A model generated the notes under the pieces. That model saw only the letters and a list, made by a program, of their open reading frames with translations, was not told the DNA's origin and made no database searches. The translations under genes were made by a program, and so were the position numbers. A DNA stretch of 64,000 nucleotides, from contig JAAWDM010000055.1 of NCBI GenBank assembly GCA_022793795.1, forward strand, positions 1 to 64,000. Reading direction: 5' to 3'. This DNA is from Bacillota bacterium. Its GTDB lineage: Bacteria; Bacillota; Clostridia; Peptostreptococcales; Anaerovoracaceae. Positions 52,468-62,003 of the stretch are shown here, piece by piece (position 1 is the stretch's first letter; the number at the start of each line of letters is the position of its first letter).

Positions 52468-53391
52468 CTATAGGCCATGATAGGCCCTGGCATTTTCACA
52501 ATCCTTTTTAATCTGGGCTGACAGTTCCTCCACTCCGTGGAATTTCACCTCGTCTCTGGTCATCTTCAAAAACTCTACTTGAATCTGTTTGCCGTAAAGT
52601 TCCTTATCAAAATTAAAAATATGGGTCTCCATATTCTTTTCAAAATCACCAATAGTAGGCTTCACCCCCACATTGGTCACACTGGGATATTTTTCTCCGT
52701 TATAGATACAGTTGGTAATATACACACCATTAGGGGGCGTCACCATGGACTCGTCAACGGTGATGTTAGACGTTGGAAAACCTATGGTTCGGCCGATACG
52801 ATTTCCCACTACCACTTCACCGCCAATGCTATATTTTCTGCCTAAAAACCGCTCGCATTCTTCCATGTCTCCAGAGCGAATCAGTCCCCGAATCAAAGTG
52901 GAACTGACCACATCCCCATCCACCATCACTGGAGGGATTTCATTGACATTATACCCCTTTATTAGCCCCTCCTGCCGAAGAATCTGGGGATTTCCCATCG
53001 CCTTAAAACCGAAACGATAGTTAAAGCCACAAAAGGCTTCTCGTAAATTCATCCTATCCACCAACAACTCATCGATAAAGGCTATGGGTTCCATATGGCA
53101 GATTTCCCAGGTAAAAGGCAAATTAAACAGATAGTCCACCCCAAGTCCCTCAATCAAGTCTGACTTTTCCTGTTGATAGATAATATTTTTCACAGTGTTT
53201 TCCCCTGTAAAAAGATTTTTCGGATGGTTAGAAAATGTAAAGACCCCGCTTTTGATGCCTGTATCTCTGGCCTTTTCAACGGCATGGGAAATGAGGGCTT
53301 GATGCCCTACGTGAATTCCGTCAAAATTGCCCAGAGCAATGCTGCAAGGCTGAATATCTCTGATCTCCTCTAAGCTGTTAAAAATCTTCAT
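52468..53391 (-). CDS. ribF: bifunctional riboflavin kinase/FAD synthetase
   Basis: A 307-aa enzyme making FMN and FAD. The adenylyltransferase domain has GNFDGIHVGHQALI; the kinase domain has GRTIGFPTSNI and PPNGVY. Its ATG overlaps the truB stop by 4 nt. Position after truB is typical. Confidence 0.96.
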   Translation of the reverse strand: MKIFNSLEEIRDIQPCSIALGNFDGIHVGHQALISHAVEKARDTGIKSGVFTFSNHPKNLFTGENTVKNIIYQQEKSDLIEGLGVDYLFNLPFTWEICHMEPIAFIDELLVDRMNLREAFCGFNYRFGFKAMGNPQILRQEGLIKGYNVNEIPPVMVDGDVVSSTLIRGLIRSGDMEECERFLGRKYSIGGEVVVGNRIGRTIGFPTSNITVDESMVTPPNGVYITNCIYNGEKYPSVTNVGVKPTIGDFEKNMETHIFNFDKELYGKQIQVEFLKMTRDEVKFHGVEELSAQIKKDCENARAYHGL

Positions 53392-54398
53392 TCTTCTTCC
53401 TGTCCTCTGTAAAATACTTTATCTGCAATCAATTTTTTGTATTTCTTGTGGTCGTAAAAAGCCACTCCCAGAAATAAAAGGTTGTCCCTTGTCCCATCCT
53501 GAAAAATGCCTCCCGACGCTGTGTACGTGTACAGACACCAGGCTCTCCGGTACTCTTCCCTGATGGGAAAATCCGGTTCCTTCTGTGCAAATTCCGGCTC
53601 CTTCATCACCTGACAATCTGTCATGGAAATATGCCATCCATTGACAAACTTCATTCCCATCTCCTGGGAAAGAACCGCCTTCCCAAAGTGAATCAAAGGG
53701 TAATCCGGCGGCAGCAAAATCTCTTTCATTCCATGGTCGCCTTTACTTGCCATCTCTTCCACTTGCTCCAAAGTCCATGCATTTTCCAAAGTAAAAGAGC
53801 CGCTGGCAAGGCGTACCAGCCCTTTCATGACAGCGCCGGTTCCCAAGGCCATGCCCACGTCCTGACAAATGGTGCGGATATATGTACCCTTGGAGCAGGT
53901 TACCGAAAAGACAATCTCCATGGCTGCCAAATCGATGCTTTCTATGACAAGGTCCTTTATATATATCTTGCGGGATTTGACGTCCACCGATTTTCCTTCC
54001 CGGGCATACTCATAAAGCCGTCGGCCTTCCACCCGAACTGCACTATACATGGGCGGTTTTTGATCGATACTGCCGTGAAAGGGCTCAAAGGCGGCTCTGA
54101 TTCTCTCCTCGGTAACCCCCTCGGTGGAAAATGTCTCCAGTACATTTCCCCAGATATCCTGGGTATCGGTTATCATCCCCAGGCCCATGGTGCAGCGATA
54201 AGTTTTAAAGTCCAAGTCCAGGTATTCGGTAATTCTGGTGGCGCTGCCCAAACAAACAGGAAGAACCCCAGTCGCCATAGGGTCCAGGGTTCCAGTGTGT
54301 CCAATCCTTTTCATTCCCAGTATACGGCGCAGCTTAGCAACCACATCATGAGATGTCATATTTTGGGGTTTATCAATATTGATGATTCCATGCATCAT
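53388..54398 (-). CDS. truB: tRNA pseudouridine-55 synthase
   Basis: A 336-aa enzyme. The catalytic Asp is in RIGHTGTLDPMATGVLP. The start is set at 54398 (GAGGA upstream, MMHGIINIDKPQNMTSHDVV); the longer frame to 54578 is spurious. After residue ~230 there is a ~100-residue tail that does not look like a standard PUA domain. It overlaps the nrnA stop (ATGA). Confidence 0.96.
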   Translation of the reverse strand: MMHGIINIDKPQNMTSHDVVAKLRRILGMKRIGHTGTLDPMATGVLPVCLGSATRITEYLDLDFKTYRCTMGLGMITDTQDIWGNVLETFSTEGVTEERIRAAFEPFHGSIDQKPPMYSAVRVEGRRLYEYAREGKSVDVKSRKIYIKDLVIESIDLAAMEIVFSVTCSKGTYIRTICQDVGMALGTGAVMKGLVRLASGSFTLENAWTLEQVEEMASKGDHGMKEILLPPDYPLIHFGKAVLSQEMGMKFVNGWHISMTDCQVMKEPEFAQKEPDFPIREEYRRAWCLYTYTASGGIFQDGTRDNLLFLGVAFYDHKKYKKLIADKVFYRGQEEE

Positions 54399-55408
54399 AA
54401 TAATGCGTCCTCTACTTCTTTTTTGATCAATGGCAATGCATCTTTCAGAGGCATATTCAGCGTACATCCTGCTGCCTTGATATGACCTCCGCCGCCTAAT
54501 TTTTCGGCGATGGCTGCCACATTGCTCCAACTCTTGGCCCGCATACTGATCTTCACCTTCTCCGGCAAAGCTAACCAAGGGGCTGACGGCTCCTCACTTC
54601 TATCCATGGGCCAATCGCTTTTTACAAATACTGCGATTTCCACTCCATCGATGGATTTCAGCTGGTCTACGGTTCCTTCCGTCTCGTCCATACCTGCCCC
54701 AGTTTCCAGCAGCATCCTGCCATCCACATAGGCCATGGCAGCCTGTCCGCCTGCAAAGATTTCCATATTTTGCAAAGCCCGATTTTGTATCCTGATTCGC
54801 TCTAACCGCACCCTATTGTAAATCTCTCGGCTGACCATATTGGCTTCCACACCCCAGTCGTAAAGGTCTGCTACGATCATATGGCTCTGTTTGGTGGTGT
54901 TGGAATGTTGGAAGTTTCCCGTATCTGTGGAAATAGCCGCAAACAGCGCGTTGGCCGTCTGCCGGTCTTTGGGAGCATCCATGGCTAACAGCAGCTGATA
55001 GATCAACTCTCCTGTAGCTGCAACACCTGGGTCAATATAATTGAAATCGCAAAAGGGCTGGCTGGTTCTGTGATGGTCGATACAAATGGTTACCTTTCCT
55101 TCCAAGAACTTGTCCTTCCGTTTAGGAAATCTGCTCATGTCTCCGCAATCCAAACACAAGGACACCTCTGGGTTCTCCATGACATCCTGATTCCTAGTGC
55201 AGTAACCCTCATCTAAAAACTGCAGATTCCGCGCAATATCATCCTCGATAAGAACGTAGCTCTCTTTTCCCAAACTTCGCAGCGCTCTGCACATGGCTGT
55301 GCCGGAGCCCATGGCGTCGCCGTCCATGTTGACATGAGGGTAGATCAGAACAGATTTTGCTGCCAAAAGCTGCTTTGCAATCTCCTGAAAAGTGTTATTC
55401 TTCTTCAT
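54395..55408 (-). CDS. nrnA: DHH/DHHA1 phosphoesterase (NrnA-like)
   Basis: A 337-aa oligoribonuclease/pAp-phosphatase-like enzyme. Motifs are HVNMDGDAMGS, CLDCGD, CIDHHRTSQ and the DHHA1 loop GGGGHIKAAG. ATG 55408 has AAGGA upstream; it overlaps rbfA by 14 nt. It occupies the usual place between rbfA and truB. Confidence 0.93.
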   Translation of the reverse strand: MKKNNTFQEIAKQLLAAKSVLIYPHVNMDGDAMGSGTAMCRALRSLGKESYVLIEDDIARNLQFLDEGYCTRNQDVMENPEVSLCLDCGDMSRFPKRKDKFLEGKVTICIDHHRTSQPFCDFNYIDPGVAATGELIYQLLLAMDAPKDRQTANALFAAISTDTGNFQHSNTTKQSHMIVADLYDWGVEANMVSREIYNRVRLERIRIQNRALQNMEIFAGGQAAMAYVDGRMLLETGAGMDETEGTVDQLKSIDGVEIAVFVKSDWPMDRSEEPSAPWLALPEKVKISMRAKSWSNVAAIAEKLGGGGHIKAAGCTLNMPLKDALPLIKKEVEDALL

Positions 55409-55805
55409 CTTCCTGTCCTTCATCGTCTTGATAATTTTCAATACCAAGGGTATCGATGATTTCTGTAATATGTCTGCCGTATTCCATAGAATGGTCGATT
55501 TTGAACAGCAGTTCCGGAATATGGCGCAGTTTTACCTGTCTGCCGATTTCCCGTTTCAAAAGGCCTTTTGCGCTCTGCAAGCCGGCCAGCACATCGGCCT
55601 CCTCCTTAGCCCGGCCTTCTTCATCCTTGGCCATGGATAAAACCGAAACATAACAGGTGGCATAGCTGCCGTCGCTGGTCACTTCCACACTGGAAATGCT
55701 CACCATGCCGGACAGTCTGGGGTCTTTCAATCCGCTAATCAGCATTTCGCCGATAATCTTGCGGATTTCTTCTCCCAGTCTGCCCTGTCTATATCCTTTG
55801 CCCAT
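55395..55805 (-). CDS. rbfA: 30S ribosome-binding factor RbfA
   Basis: A 136-aa small-subunit maturation factor. The KH-like core reads KDPRLSGMVSISSVEVTSDG and LRHIPELLFKIDHSMEYG. The C-terminus is acidic. ATG 55805 with AGAGG upstream is preferred to the frame start at 55832. Confidence 0.95.
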   Translation of the reverse strand: MGKGYRQGRLGEEIRKIIGEMLISGLKDPRLSGMVSISSVEVTSDGSYATCYVSVLSMAKDEEGRAKEEADVLAGLQSAKGLLKREIGRQVKLRHIPELLFKIDHSMEYGRHITEIIDTLGIENYQDDEGQEDEEE

Positions 55806-55858
55806 ATATTTCTTTCCTCTCTTTCCTTTCAAATTGAGAGGAAAGAAGCTGCATGCAG

Positions 55859-58678
55859 CTACTTTCTCTCAATCTCTACCATGTGGAAACATTCGATAAT
55901 GTCTCCCACTTTGATATCGTTATACGCTTCGATACCGATACCGCACTCGTAACCCTGATTGACTTCCTTTGCATCGTCCTTGAAACGCTTCAGGGAAGAA
56001 ATCTTACCTTCGTGGATGACGATGCCATCGCGAACCAATCTGATTTCTGCGTTACGTACCGCTTTTCCTTCCTGCACGTAAGCGCCGGCAATGATACCCA
56101 CGCCAGGTACCTTAAAGGTCTCTCTCACTTCTACTTTGCCCAGAACCTCTTCTTTAAATTCAGGGTCAAGCATACCCTTCATGGCATCTTCTACATCGTT
56201 GATGATGTCGTAAATAACTCGGTAGAGTCGAATCTGAATATTCTCTCTGTCAGCAAAGGTCTGCACAGCGGTGGTCGGTCTCACATTAAATCCAATGATA
56301 ATGGAGCCAGTGGTTCCTGCCAGAGAAACGTCCGACTCATTGACAGTACCTACGCCAGTGTGAATAATCTTTACTCTTACATTTTCGTTTTTCAGCTTTT
56401 CTAGGGAAGCAACGATAGCTCCCACAGAGCCCTGTACGTCTCCCTTGATGATCAAGTTCAGGTCTTTGGTCTCGCCTTCCTGAATCTGGCTGAACAACTG
56501 CTCCAGCGTGGTGCTGGCGTTTCTTGCCAAAATCTCTTCTCTCAGTTTTATTTTTCTATGCTCAGCGATTTCTCTTGCTACCTTATCTTCCTTCACAGCG
56601 TTGAACTCGTCGCCGGCTTCCGGCACGTCGGTAAGACCAAGAATTTCAACGGCCGTGGCCGGTCCTGCCTTTTTAATGGTATCGCCCTTGTAGTTGGTCA
56701 TCAGTCTGATTCTACCGGAACAGGTTCCTGCAACCACGCTCATGCCGCTCTTTAAGGTACCGTTGGTAACCAGAAGGGTTGCAACAGGTCCTTTATTTTT
56801 ATCCAGTCTGGCTTCGATGACAGAACCCATAGCCAGTCGGCTTGGATTGGCTTTCAGTTCCAGTACCTCTGCCTGTAATAATATCATTTCCAATAAATTG
56901 ACGATTCCATCTCCAGTTTTTGCCGATACCGGTACGGAAATCACATCGCCGCCCCAGTCTTCTACCAGGATGCCGTGTTCTGTCAATTCCTGCTTTACTC
57001 TATCAGGATTTGCGCCAGGTTTATCCATCTTATTGATGGCTACGATGATTGGAACCCCTGCTGCTTTGGCGTGGCTGATGGACTCGATGGTCTGCGGCAT
57101 AACGCCGTCGTCAGCTGCAACCACCAGAATGGCAATATCCGTCACATGGGCTCCACGGGCTCTCATGGCTGTAAAGGCTTCGTGGCCCGGTGTATCCAGG
57201 AATACGATCTTCTGTCCGTTGATGGAAACTTCCGATGCACCGATGTGCTGGGTGATGCCGCCCGACTCGGAAGCCGTCACATTGGTCTTTCTGATGGCGT
57301 CTAGCAGAGAGGTTTTACCGTGGTCTACATGTCCCATAACCGTGATAATCGGCGGACGCGGTTTCAAATCGTCCTCTTCATCCTCAAAGAGTTCCAGACC
57401 TTCTTCCTCTTCCTCTGCCTCTACCTTGCCCACTACTACGCTGATGCCCAGTTCGTCGGCTAAAATGGTGACGGTATCCTCATCAATATTCTGGTTGATG
57501 TTAGCCATAATACCCAGCTTCATCAACGACATGATAACCTGTGAAGTGGTGATTCCAACCTGTTCACAAAAACCTGCTACCGTAATTGGTACTGTAATTA
57601 CAGTGGTTCCCTCTGGCAATGGTTCCATCTCTTCCTCTTCTTCTATTACTGGCTTTGGCTTGTTGTGCTTTTTCGGTTTAGCTTGCTTTTCCAGGGAGCG
57701 TTCCTGAATCTTCTGCTTGTTTTTCTTACCGCCGCTTTCCAGTTTGTTGAATTTATCTCTTTCTTTATCCTTATGGGCCAGCTTCTCTGCTTTCCTCTGA
57801 GTCGGCTTGGTCTCCAATTTCGGCTTATCCGACGGACGCTCGGTTCTAGGCCGGTCGTTTCTCTGACCTTGCGGTCTACCGTCCCTGTTTCCCTGAGGTC
57901 TTCCACCGTCTCTTGAGCCTTGACGCTGACCATCTCGGTTGTCTCTTCCGTCACGTCCGCCTTGGCGTTGACCATCGCGACCGTCCCGGTTTCCTTGCGG
58001 TCTGCCGTCTCTGCCTCCTTGCGGCCTTCCATCACGGCTATTCTGTCTGCCGTCGCGGCCACCCTGACGCTGGCCATCACGACCGTCACGATTTCCCTGT
58101 GGTCTACCGTCTCGGTCATTTCTATTTTCTCTACCGATTCTCTCGGTTCTCTCTGCTCTCTTCGGATTATCCTGCTGACTCCGGACAGGGGCTTTTGGCA
58201 TTTCCTTAGCGAGAGCAGCTTCTGGCGCTACTTTTACCTCTTTTTCAACTGGTTCCTTCACAGCAGCAGGTCTTTCGGCTTCCTTCGTTCCTACAGACGC
58301 CTGGGATGGAGTTGGCGCTACTTTTACCTCCGCCTTCCTTTCTGCTTCTACCCTTACAGCCTCTGTATGTGAAGCTGCCGGCATTTCATCCTTTTCTTTG
58401 CCTCTTTCTGCAAACTCCTTTGGAACCACAGGCTTGCCCATTGGCGGTTTTGTCCTGCCTTCCAAGTCTCTATTTACAACAGGCTTACCCATTGGCGGCC
58501 TTTGGGCCGGACGCTCCTTTGCAGTTGTCTGTCCCTTTGCCTGTTTCTGTGCTGGTCTTGTCTGGGGTATTACAGCGGCTTTCACCGTTACCCGTGGCTG
58601 TTCGTCCTGCTGGCTCTCCGTCTTCTTTGGCGCGGCCTTCACTATTTTCGTTTCCTTCGCGTTACTATCTGTTGCCAT
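55859..58678 (-). CDS. infB: translation initiation factor IF-2
   Basis: A 939-aa GTPase that brings initiator tRNA to the 30S subunit. The G domain starts near residue 445 ([25 protein letters not shown]), followed by IF-2 domains to the C-terminus. The ~440-residue N-terminal region is highly charged, with an Arg-Asp-Gly-rich repeat block at ~185-285 (units such as [12 protein letters not shown]). A strong AAGGAGG site precedes the ATG, which overlaps the L7Ae-like stop by 1 nt. Confidence 0.98.
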   Translation of the reverse strand: MATDSNAKETKIVKAAPKKTESQQDEQPRVTVKAAVIPQTRPAQKQAKGQTTAKERPAQRPPMGKPVVNRDLEGRTKPPMGKPVVPKEFAERGKEKDEMPAASHTEAVRVEAERKAEVKVAPTPSQASVGTKEAERPAAVKEPVEKEVKVAPEAALAKEMPKAPVRSQQDNPKRAERTERIGRENRNDRDGRPQGNRDGRDGQRQGGRDGRQNSRDGRPQGGRDGRPQGNRDGRDGQRQGGRDGRDNRDGQRQGSRDGGRPQGNRDGRPQGQRNDRPRTERPSDKPKLETKPTQRKAEKLAHKDKERDKFNKLESGGKKNKQKIQERSLEKQAKPKKHNKPKPVIEEEEEMEPLPEGTTVITVPITVAGFCEQVGITTSQVIMSLMKLGIMANINQNIDEDTVTILADELGISVVVGKVEAEEEEEGLELFEDEEDDLKPRPPIITVMGHVDHGKTSLLDAIRKTNVTASESGGITQHIGASEVSINGQKIVFLDTPGHEAFTAMRARGAHVTDIAILVVAADDGVMPQTIESISHAKAAGVPIIVAINKMDKPGANPDRVKQELTEHGILVEDWGGDVISVPVSAKTGDGIVNLLEMILLQAEVLELKANPSRLAMGSVIEARLDKNKGPVATLLVTNGTLKSGMSVVAGTCSGRIRLMTNYKGDTIKKAGPATAVEILGLTDVPEAGDEFNAVKEDKVAREIAEHRKIKLREEILARNASTTLEQLFSQIQEGETKDLNLIIKGDVQGSVGAIVASLEKLKNENVRVKIIHTGVGTVNESDVSLAGTTGSIIIGFNVRPTTAVQTFADRENIQIRLYRVIYDIINDVEDAMKGMLDPEFKEEVLGKVEVRETFKVPGVGIIAGAYVQEGKAVRNAEIRLVRDGIVIHEGKISSLKRFKDDAKEVNQGYECGIGIEAYNDIKVGDIIECFHMVEIERK
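57820..58130. repeat. coding repeats for the RDG-rich block of IF-2
   Basis: Degenerate 9-24 bp tandem units encoding [12 protein letters not shown] and GQRQGG. The repeats keep two extra frames open, which gives false genes on both strands. Confidence 0.75.
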
Positions 58679-59010
58679 TAGAACACCTCCTTCTCATTGG
58701 ATTGCATATGATCAATCTGCTTTATGATTGCGTTAGCTAAATTTTCATCCAGGACTGCAAATATACCTTTATCCACATTTCCTGTACTTTTGGAAAGCTG
58801 CTCTATGGACCCATATATTTTGTAGGGTACTTGGTATTTCTGGGCAGCGGCCTCCATCTTTTTCAGAGAATTCTCTGCCAAATCTTCGGCCGTAAGCAAC
58901 AGCTTTACCTTCTTTTTTTCCATCATATAGATACATGTATTGTAGCCAGTGGCTAATTTTCGTGCTTTCGCTGCAAAACCCATGTAGCTGTATATCTTTT
59001 TATTTTCCAT
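58678..59010 (-). CDS. L7Ae/L30e-family ribosomal protein (YlxQ)
   Basis: A 110-aa RNA-binding protein of the L7Ae fold ([29 protein letters not shown]). It corresponds to YlxQ, always found between rnpM/ylxR and infB in Firmicutes. GGAGG precedes the ATG, which overlaps rnpM by 11 nt. Confidence 0.93.
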   Translation of the reverse strand: MENKKIYSYMGFAAKARKLATGYNTCIYMMEKKKVKLLLTAEDLAENSLKKMEAAAQKYQVPYKIYGSIEQLSKSTGNVDKGIFAVLDENLANAIIKQIDHMQSNEKEVF

Positions 59011-59278
59011 GGGCCAGTTCCTCCAGCCGCATGAAAATTTCTTCCTTCATCTGTTCTGTGACAGGCATATGGAAACTCCGCTCCAAGGCCCGTCGCTTTT
59101 GGGCCTGCTGCCAACAGTCTGGATTATCCCTGCAGAGATAGACGCCTCTGCCTTTGGCTCTGCCGCTGACATCCACAGTCAACACGCCTTCATAACCGGC
59201 AATACGAATCAGCTGCTGCTTTTCTCTGGACTGCATACAACCGATACACCGTCTCATAGGAATCTTTTTTTCCTTCAA
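59000..59278 (-). CDS. rnpM: RNase P modulator RnpM (YlxR, DUF448)
   Basis: A 92-aa protein with the YlxR signature RRCIGCMQSREKQQLIRI and GRGVYLCRDNPDCWQQA. YlxR/RnpM binds RNase P RNA in Firmicutes. It follows nusA with a 2-nt gap. Confidence 0.94.
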   Translation of the reverse strand: MKEKKIPMRRCIGCMQSREKQQLIRIAGYEGVLTVDVSGRAKGRGVYLCRDNPDCWQQAQKRRALERSFHMPVTEQMKEEIFMRLEELAHGK

Positions 59279-59280
59279 AC

Positions 59281-60492
59281 TTACGCCTCCTCGCCAGGGG
59301 CAGTCTGTGGCTCTTCGCCCTCTTCCACAAATACGATTCCATCGTCTGCGTGGGCAACGGTTTCCTCTACTACTGGAGTTTCATTTTCTTCTCCATCATC
59401 GTACCCTTCGTACCCTTCTAAAGCTTCCTCTTGCTCCTCCAAGGACGCAGCCACGGCTTCATACTGGGTATGGCTCTTGATGTCGATTTTCCATCCGCTG
59501 ACTTTCGCGGCCAGACGAACGTTCTGGCCTTCTTTACCGATAGCCAAGGACAGCTGATAATCCGGTACTACCACAATGGCAGCCTTTTCATTTTCATTTG
59601 GTACAATGACTCTCTCCACCTTGGCAGGAGAAAGAACGCTGGCAATCAGTTCCTCCGGATTTTCGCTCCATGTGATGATATCAATCTTTTCCCCATGAAG
59701 TTCATCGACGATGGCCTGCACACGTGCGCCTCTGGTACCTACACAAGCGCCCACTGGGTCTACGTTTTCGTACTCTGTGTAAACTGCCATCTTCGTTCTG
59801 GATCCGGCTTCTCTGGCAATACCCTTGATTTCCACTGTGCCGTCTTCGATTTCAGGCACTTCCAGTTCAAAGAGTCGTTTTACCAAGCCTGGATGGGACC
59901 TGGAAAGAAATACCTGAGGTCCTTTAGTTGTTTTTTTCACATCCATGATGTAAACCTTCAGCCTGTCGCCCATCTGATACCGCTCTCCTGGTACCTGTTC
60001 TGTGGCTGCCAAAATTCCTTCTGTTCTGCCGATACTGATGAACAAAGTATCATTGCTGACTCTCTGTACCTGTCCAGTCATGATTTCTCCTTGACGGGTG
60101 ACAAAGCTATCGTAGACCATACCTCTTTCTGCCTCTCGGATTCTCTGAACCACTACCTGTTTTGCGGTCTGGGCTGCAATACGTCCAAAATCCCGAGGCG
60201 TTACCTGATACTCCACAGCATCGCCGATTTCATAGCGGTAATCGATTTCTCTGGCTTCTTCCAAGGAAATCTGAGTCAAGTCGTCCTCCACTTCCTCCAC
60301 GATGTCCATACGCATAAGCACATCGATGTCGCCCGTTTCCCTGTCAATATTGACGCGCACATTTTGAGAAGTGCCATAATTCTTTTTATAGGCGGAAACC
60401 AGCGCCGACTCAATGGCATCTATCAGCACATCTTTGGAAATCTGTTTCTCCTTCTCCAGGTCTACAATAGCCTGAATAAATTCTTTGTTCAT
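59281..60492 (-). CDS. nusA: transcription termination/antitermination factor NusA
   Basis: A 403-aa protein: N-terminal domain, S1 domain (GEIMTGQVQRVSNDTLFISIG) and two KH domains (GACVGTRGARVQAIVDEL, SLAIGKEGQNVRLAA). It ends in an acidic tail of ~50 residues and lacks the C-terminal repeats of enterobacterial NusA. AAGGAGG precedes the ATG. Confidence 0.97.
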   Translation of the reverse strand: MNKEFIQAIVDLEKEKQISKDVLIDAIESALVSAYKKNYGTSQNVRVNIDRETGDIDVLMRMDIVEEVEDDLTQISLEEAREIDYRYEIGDAVEYQVTPRDFGRIAAQTAKQVVVQRIREAERGMVYDSFVTRQGEIMTGQVQRVSNDTLFISIGRTEGILAATEQVPGERYQMGDRLKVYIMDVKKTTKGPQVFLSRSHPGLVKRLFELEVPEIEDGTVEIKGIAREAGSRTKMAVYTEYENVDPVGACVGTRGARVQAIVDELHGEKIDIITWSENPEELIASVLSPAKVERVIVPNENEKAAIVVVPDYQLSLAIGKEGQNVRLAAKVSGWKIDIKSHTQYEAVAASLEEQEEALEGYEGYDDGEENETPVVEETVAHADDGIVFVEEGEEPQTAPGEEA

Positions 60493-60508
60493 TTTTTGTA
60501 TTACCTCC

Positions 60509-60997
60509 TTAGAAAACGACAGCCAGACGGGTCTTTACAACCTGCGCTCTGTCAAACTCCATTTCAATATTTTCCTCGTCTTTGATGACAATCTTATCAT
60601 TTACAAGTCCGACCAATGTTCCCTGAAAATTTTTCTTTCCGTCTACCGCCTTATACAGGCTTATATCCACCAGCCGTCCTGCATATCTGACAAAATCCCT
60701 TTCCTTTAGCAATGGTCGATCCATGCCTGGGGAAGATACCTCAAGATAATAGTTTTGCTCGATGGGATCCAGTCTATCAAGCTCTCCGCTCAAGAAACGA
60801 CTCACCTTTTCGCAGTCCTCGGTGGACACATATTCCTCTTCGTCTGCATCTTCATCAAACTGTTTATCGATATAGACCCGCAGGAACCAGTCCCTTCCTT
60901 CTTTCAGAAACTCCGTGTGATACAGTTCCAACCCGTTTTCTTTAAGAAAATCGGTTGTAATCTCTTCCACCAGATCTGTAATCTTTACCTTTGCCAT
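60509..60997 (-). CDS. rimP: ribosome maturation factor RimP
   Basis: A 162-aa 30S assembly factor with the YhbC core (FLRVYIDK, DCEKVSRFLSGELD, YYLEVSSPGMDRPL). First gene of the long rimP-nusA-infB-truB-ribF operon. GGGAGG precedes the ATG. Confidence 0.96.
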   Translation of the reverse strand: MAKVKITDLVEEITTDFLKENGLELYHTEFLKEGRDWFLRVYIDKQFDEDADEEEYVSTEDCEKVSRFLSGELDRLDPIEQNYYLEVSSPGMDRPLLKERDFVRYAGRLVDISLYKAVDGKKNFQGTLVGLVNDKIVIKDEENIEMEFDRAQVVKTRLAVVF

Positions 60998-61023
60998 AAA
61001 TCAAATTCCTCCCTGACAAAACT

Positions 61024-61050
61024 GAAAGAGTGGGATATGCCCACTCTTTC
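61024..61050 (-). terminator. leader hairpin (attenuator) of the rimP-nusA operon
   Basis: A perfect 11-bp stem (GAAAGAGTGGG / CCCACTCTTTC) with a 5-nt loop lies between the promoter and the rimP ribosome site and is followed on the minus strand by AGTTTT. It can act as an attenuator of the operon, possibly under NusA control (inference). Confidence 0.7.
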
Positions 61051-61079
61051 ATCTTGCCATCTAAACTTCGTGTAAATAT

Positions 61080-61108
61080 ACTATATCATAATATTGGCAG
61101 AAATGCAA
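61080..61108 (-). promoter_or_regulatory. rimP-nusA-infB operon promoter
   Basis: On the minus strand TTGCAT (61103-61108) and TATAGT (61080-61085) are 17 bp apart. Confidence 0.78.
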
Positions 61109-61412
61109 GGGATTTCAAGAAAATATACCAAGCTCAGGAGGCATTTATTTGGGAGATACTGACCAGACTAGGTAAAACAACTAAATAGCCAGATGTAGCG
61201 AAGGTAGTAGCGATCCTGCTTTGCAAGCAGGTAAGTTGCACAACTTGGATCTAAGGATAATCATCCGAGCTGCATTATCCAAGCCAAAAGTTAGACACTT
61301 TAGGAAGTGTATATCTAATCCGGAGGAAGCTTTAGTATCTTTACACATACACTTTGACAATAACAGCGGTCGCATATGTTTTGTGGGAGAGAAAGGGTAA
61401 AAATAACCCTTG
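61109..61412. other. non-coding gap upstream of array 3
   Basis: No gene or tRNA is supported. Open frames here are short and lack ribosome sites and family features. A small AAGGGT / ACCCTT hairpin lies near 61393-61411. Confidence 0.5.
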
Positions 61413-61705
61413 TTGACACATTCCTTGAAATCAGAAGATTTGGTCAAAAAATCCATACACATTTTACCATTTTAGATGTTTTTTCAAGGGTTGTACATGG
61501 AATCTTTGACACGACTCCCTTTGTTTTGCAAAATGAGTCAACGTTTTCAGCCAGTTTTGTTGACTCAGAGGGGCAAAATTTGAAAATGTGTCAAAACTGA
61601 CCTGAAAAGCACTTTGCAACCATGGATTTTGCAAAGGGAGTAAGGCCAATTTGCTGACACAAAACCTTAAAAATGAGAAATGAGTCAAAGAAGGGGTGAC
61701 ATTTT
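61413..61705. repeat. array 3: nine alternating inverted copies of a TTGTTGACTCA-type word
   Basis: Non-coding. Plus copies begin at 61413, 61505, 61555, 61650 and 61696; minus copies begin at 61439, 61531, 61583 and 61678. The word is roughly TTTTGTTGACWCATTTT. Orientation alternates strictly and grouping is 2, 4, 3. The tight divergent pair TGAGTCAACG (61534-61543) / TGTTGACTCA (61558-61567) has the same arm length and 14-nt spacer as array 1. Confidence 0.75.
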
Positions 61706-61770
61706 CCCTCGATAGTCTACAATATAACATTATCACTTGATAATCACACAGCAATTGGTTTTCATTGACA

Positions 61771-61866
61771 CTTAATGACTACGGCCGTGGATTTTACTGC
61801 ACGGAGCACATAGAGCTTACCAAGGTGTGGACCTGCACAGAAAAGGCAGATTATCCGTTCCCATAG
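61771..61866 (+). pseudogene. fragment of a DUF3990-type gene
   Basis: A short open piece reads LNDYGRGFYCTEHIELTKVW, which matches the conserved core of DUF3990 proteins (ADP-ribosyltransferase-like fold). There is no start, and a stop follows after 31 codons, so only a remnant remains. Confidence 0.5.
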
Positions 61867-61907
61867 CAAAGCAGGGACGTGTATATGAAAGCGCTTAAAA
61901 AAATCAT

Positions 61908-61930
61908 CCCCGCGTGAAACGCGGGGTTTT
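61908..61930 (+). terminator. strong terminator after the DUF3990 remnant
   Basis: A 7-bp G/C stem (CCCCGCG / CGCGGGG), 5-nt loop, then TTTT. It probably served the lost plus-strand gene; a T run also follows on the minus strand. Confidence 0.85.
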
Positions 61931-61937
61931 CCTATAC

Positions 61938-61972
61938 AAAAATGGGAGAATGATTGTCGCCCACCATTCTCC
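61938..61972 (-). terminator. terminator of the HNH endonuclease gene
   Basis: An 8-bp stem (GGAGAATG / CATTCTCC, 61945-61972) followed on the minus strand by CATTTTTG. Confidence 0.75.
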
Positions 61973-62003
61973 TGTTTCTATTCATCTTTGAGGCATAAGC
62001 AAT

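Noticed and set aside
56694..57707. A 337-codon plus-strand open frame opposite infB
   Set aside because: Antisense shadow rich in Ser/Thr/Pro; no start signal and no recognisable domain.
57646..58372. Two plus-strand frames and a second minus-strand frame over the IF-2 repeat block
   Set aside because: Products of the RDG tandem repeats, overlapping the certain infB frame.
59431..60585. A 384-codon open frame on the plus strand opposite nusA
   Set aside because: It is fully antisense to nusA, has no ribosome site or family features, and reflects codon bias of the real gene.
61170..61270. tRNA gene
   Set aside because: A few short complementary pieces occur, but no cloverleaf, anticodon arm or T-arm GGTTC-A can be formed.
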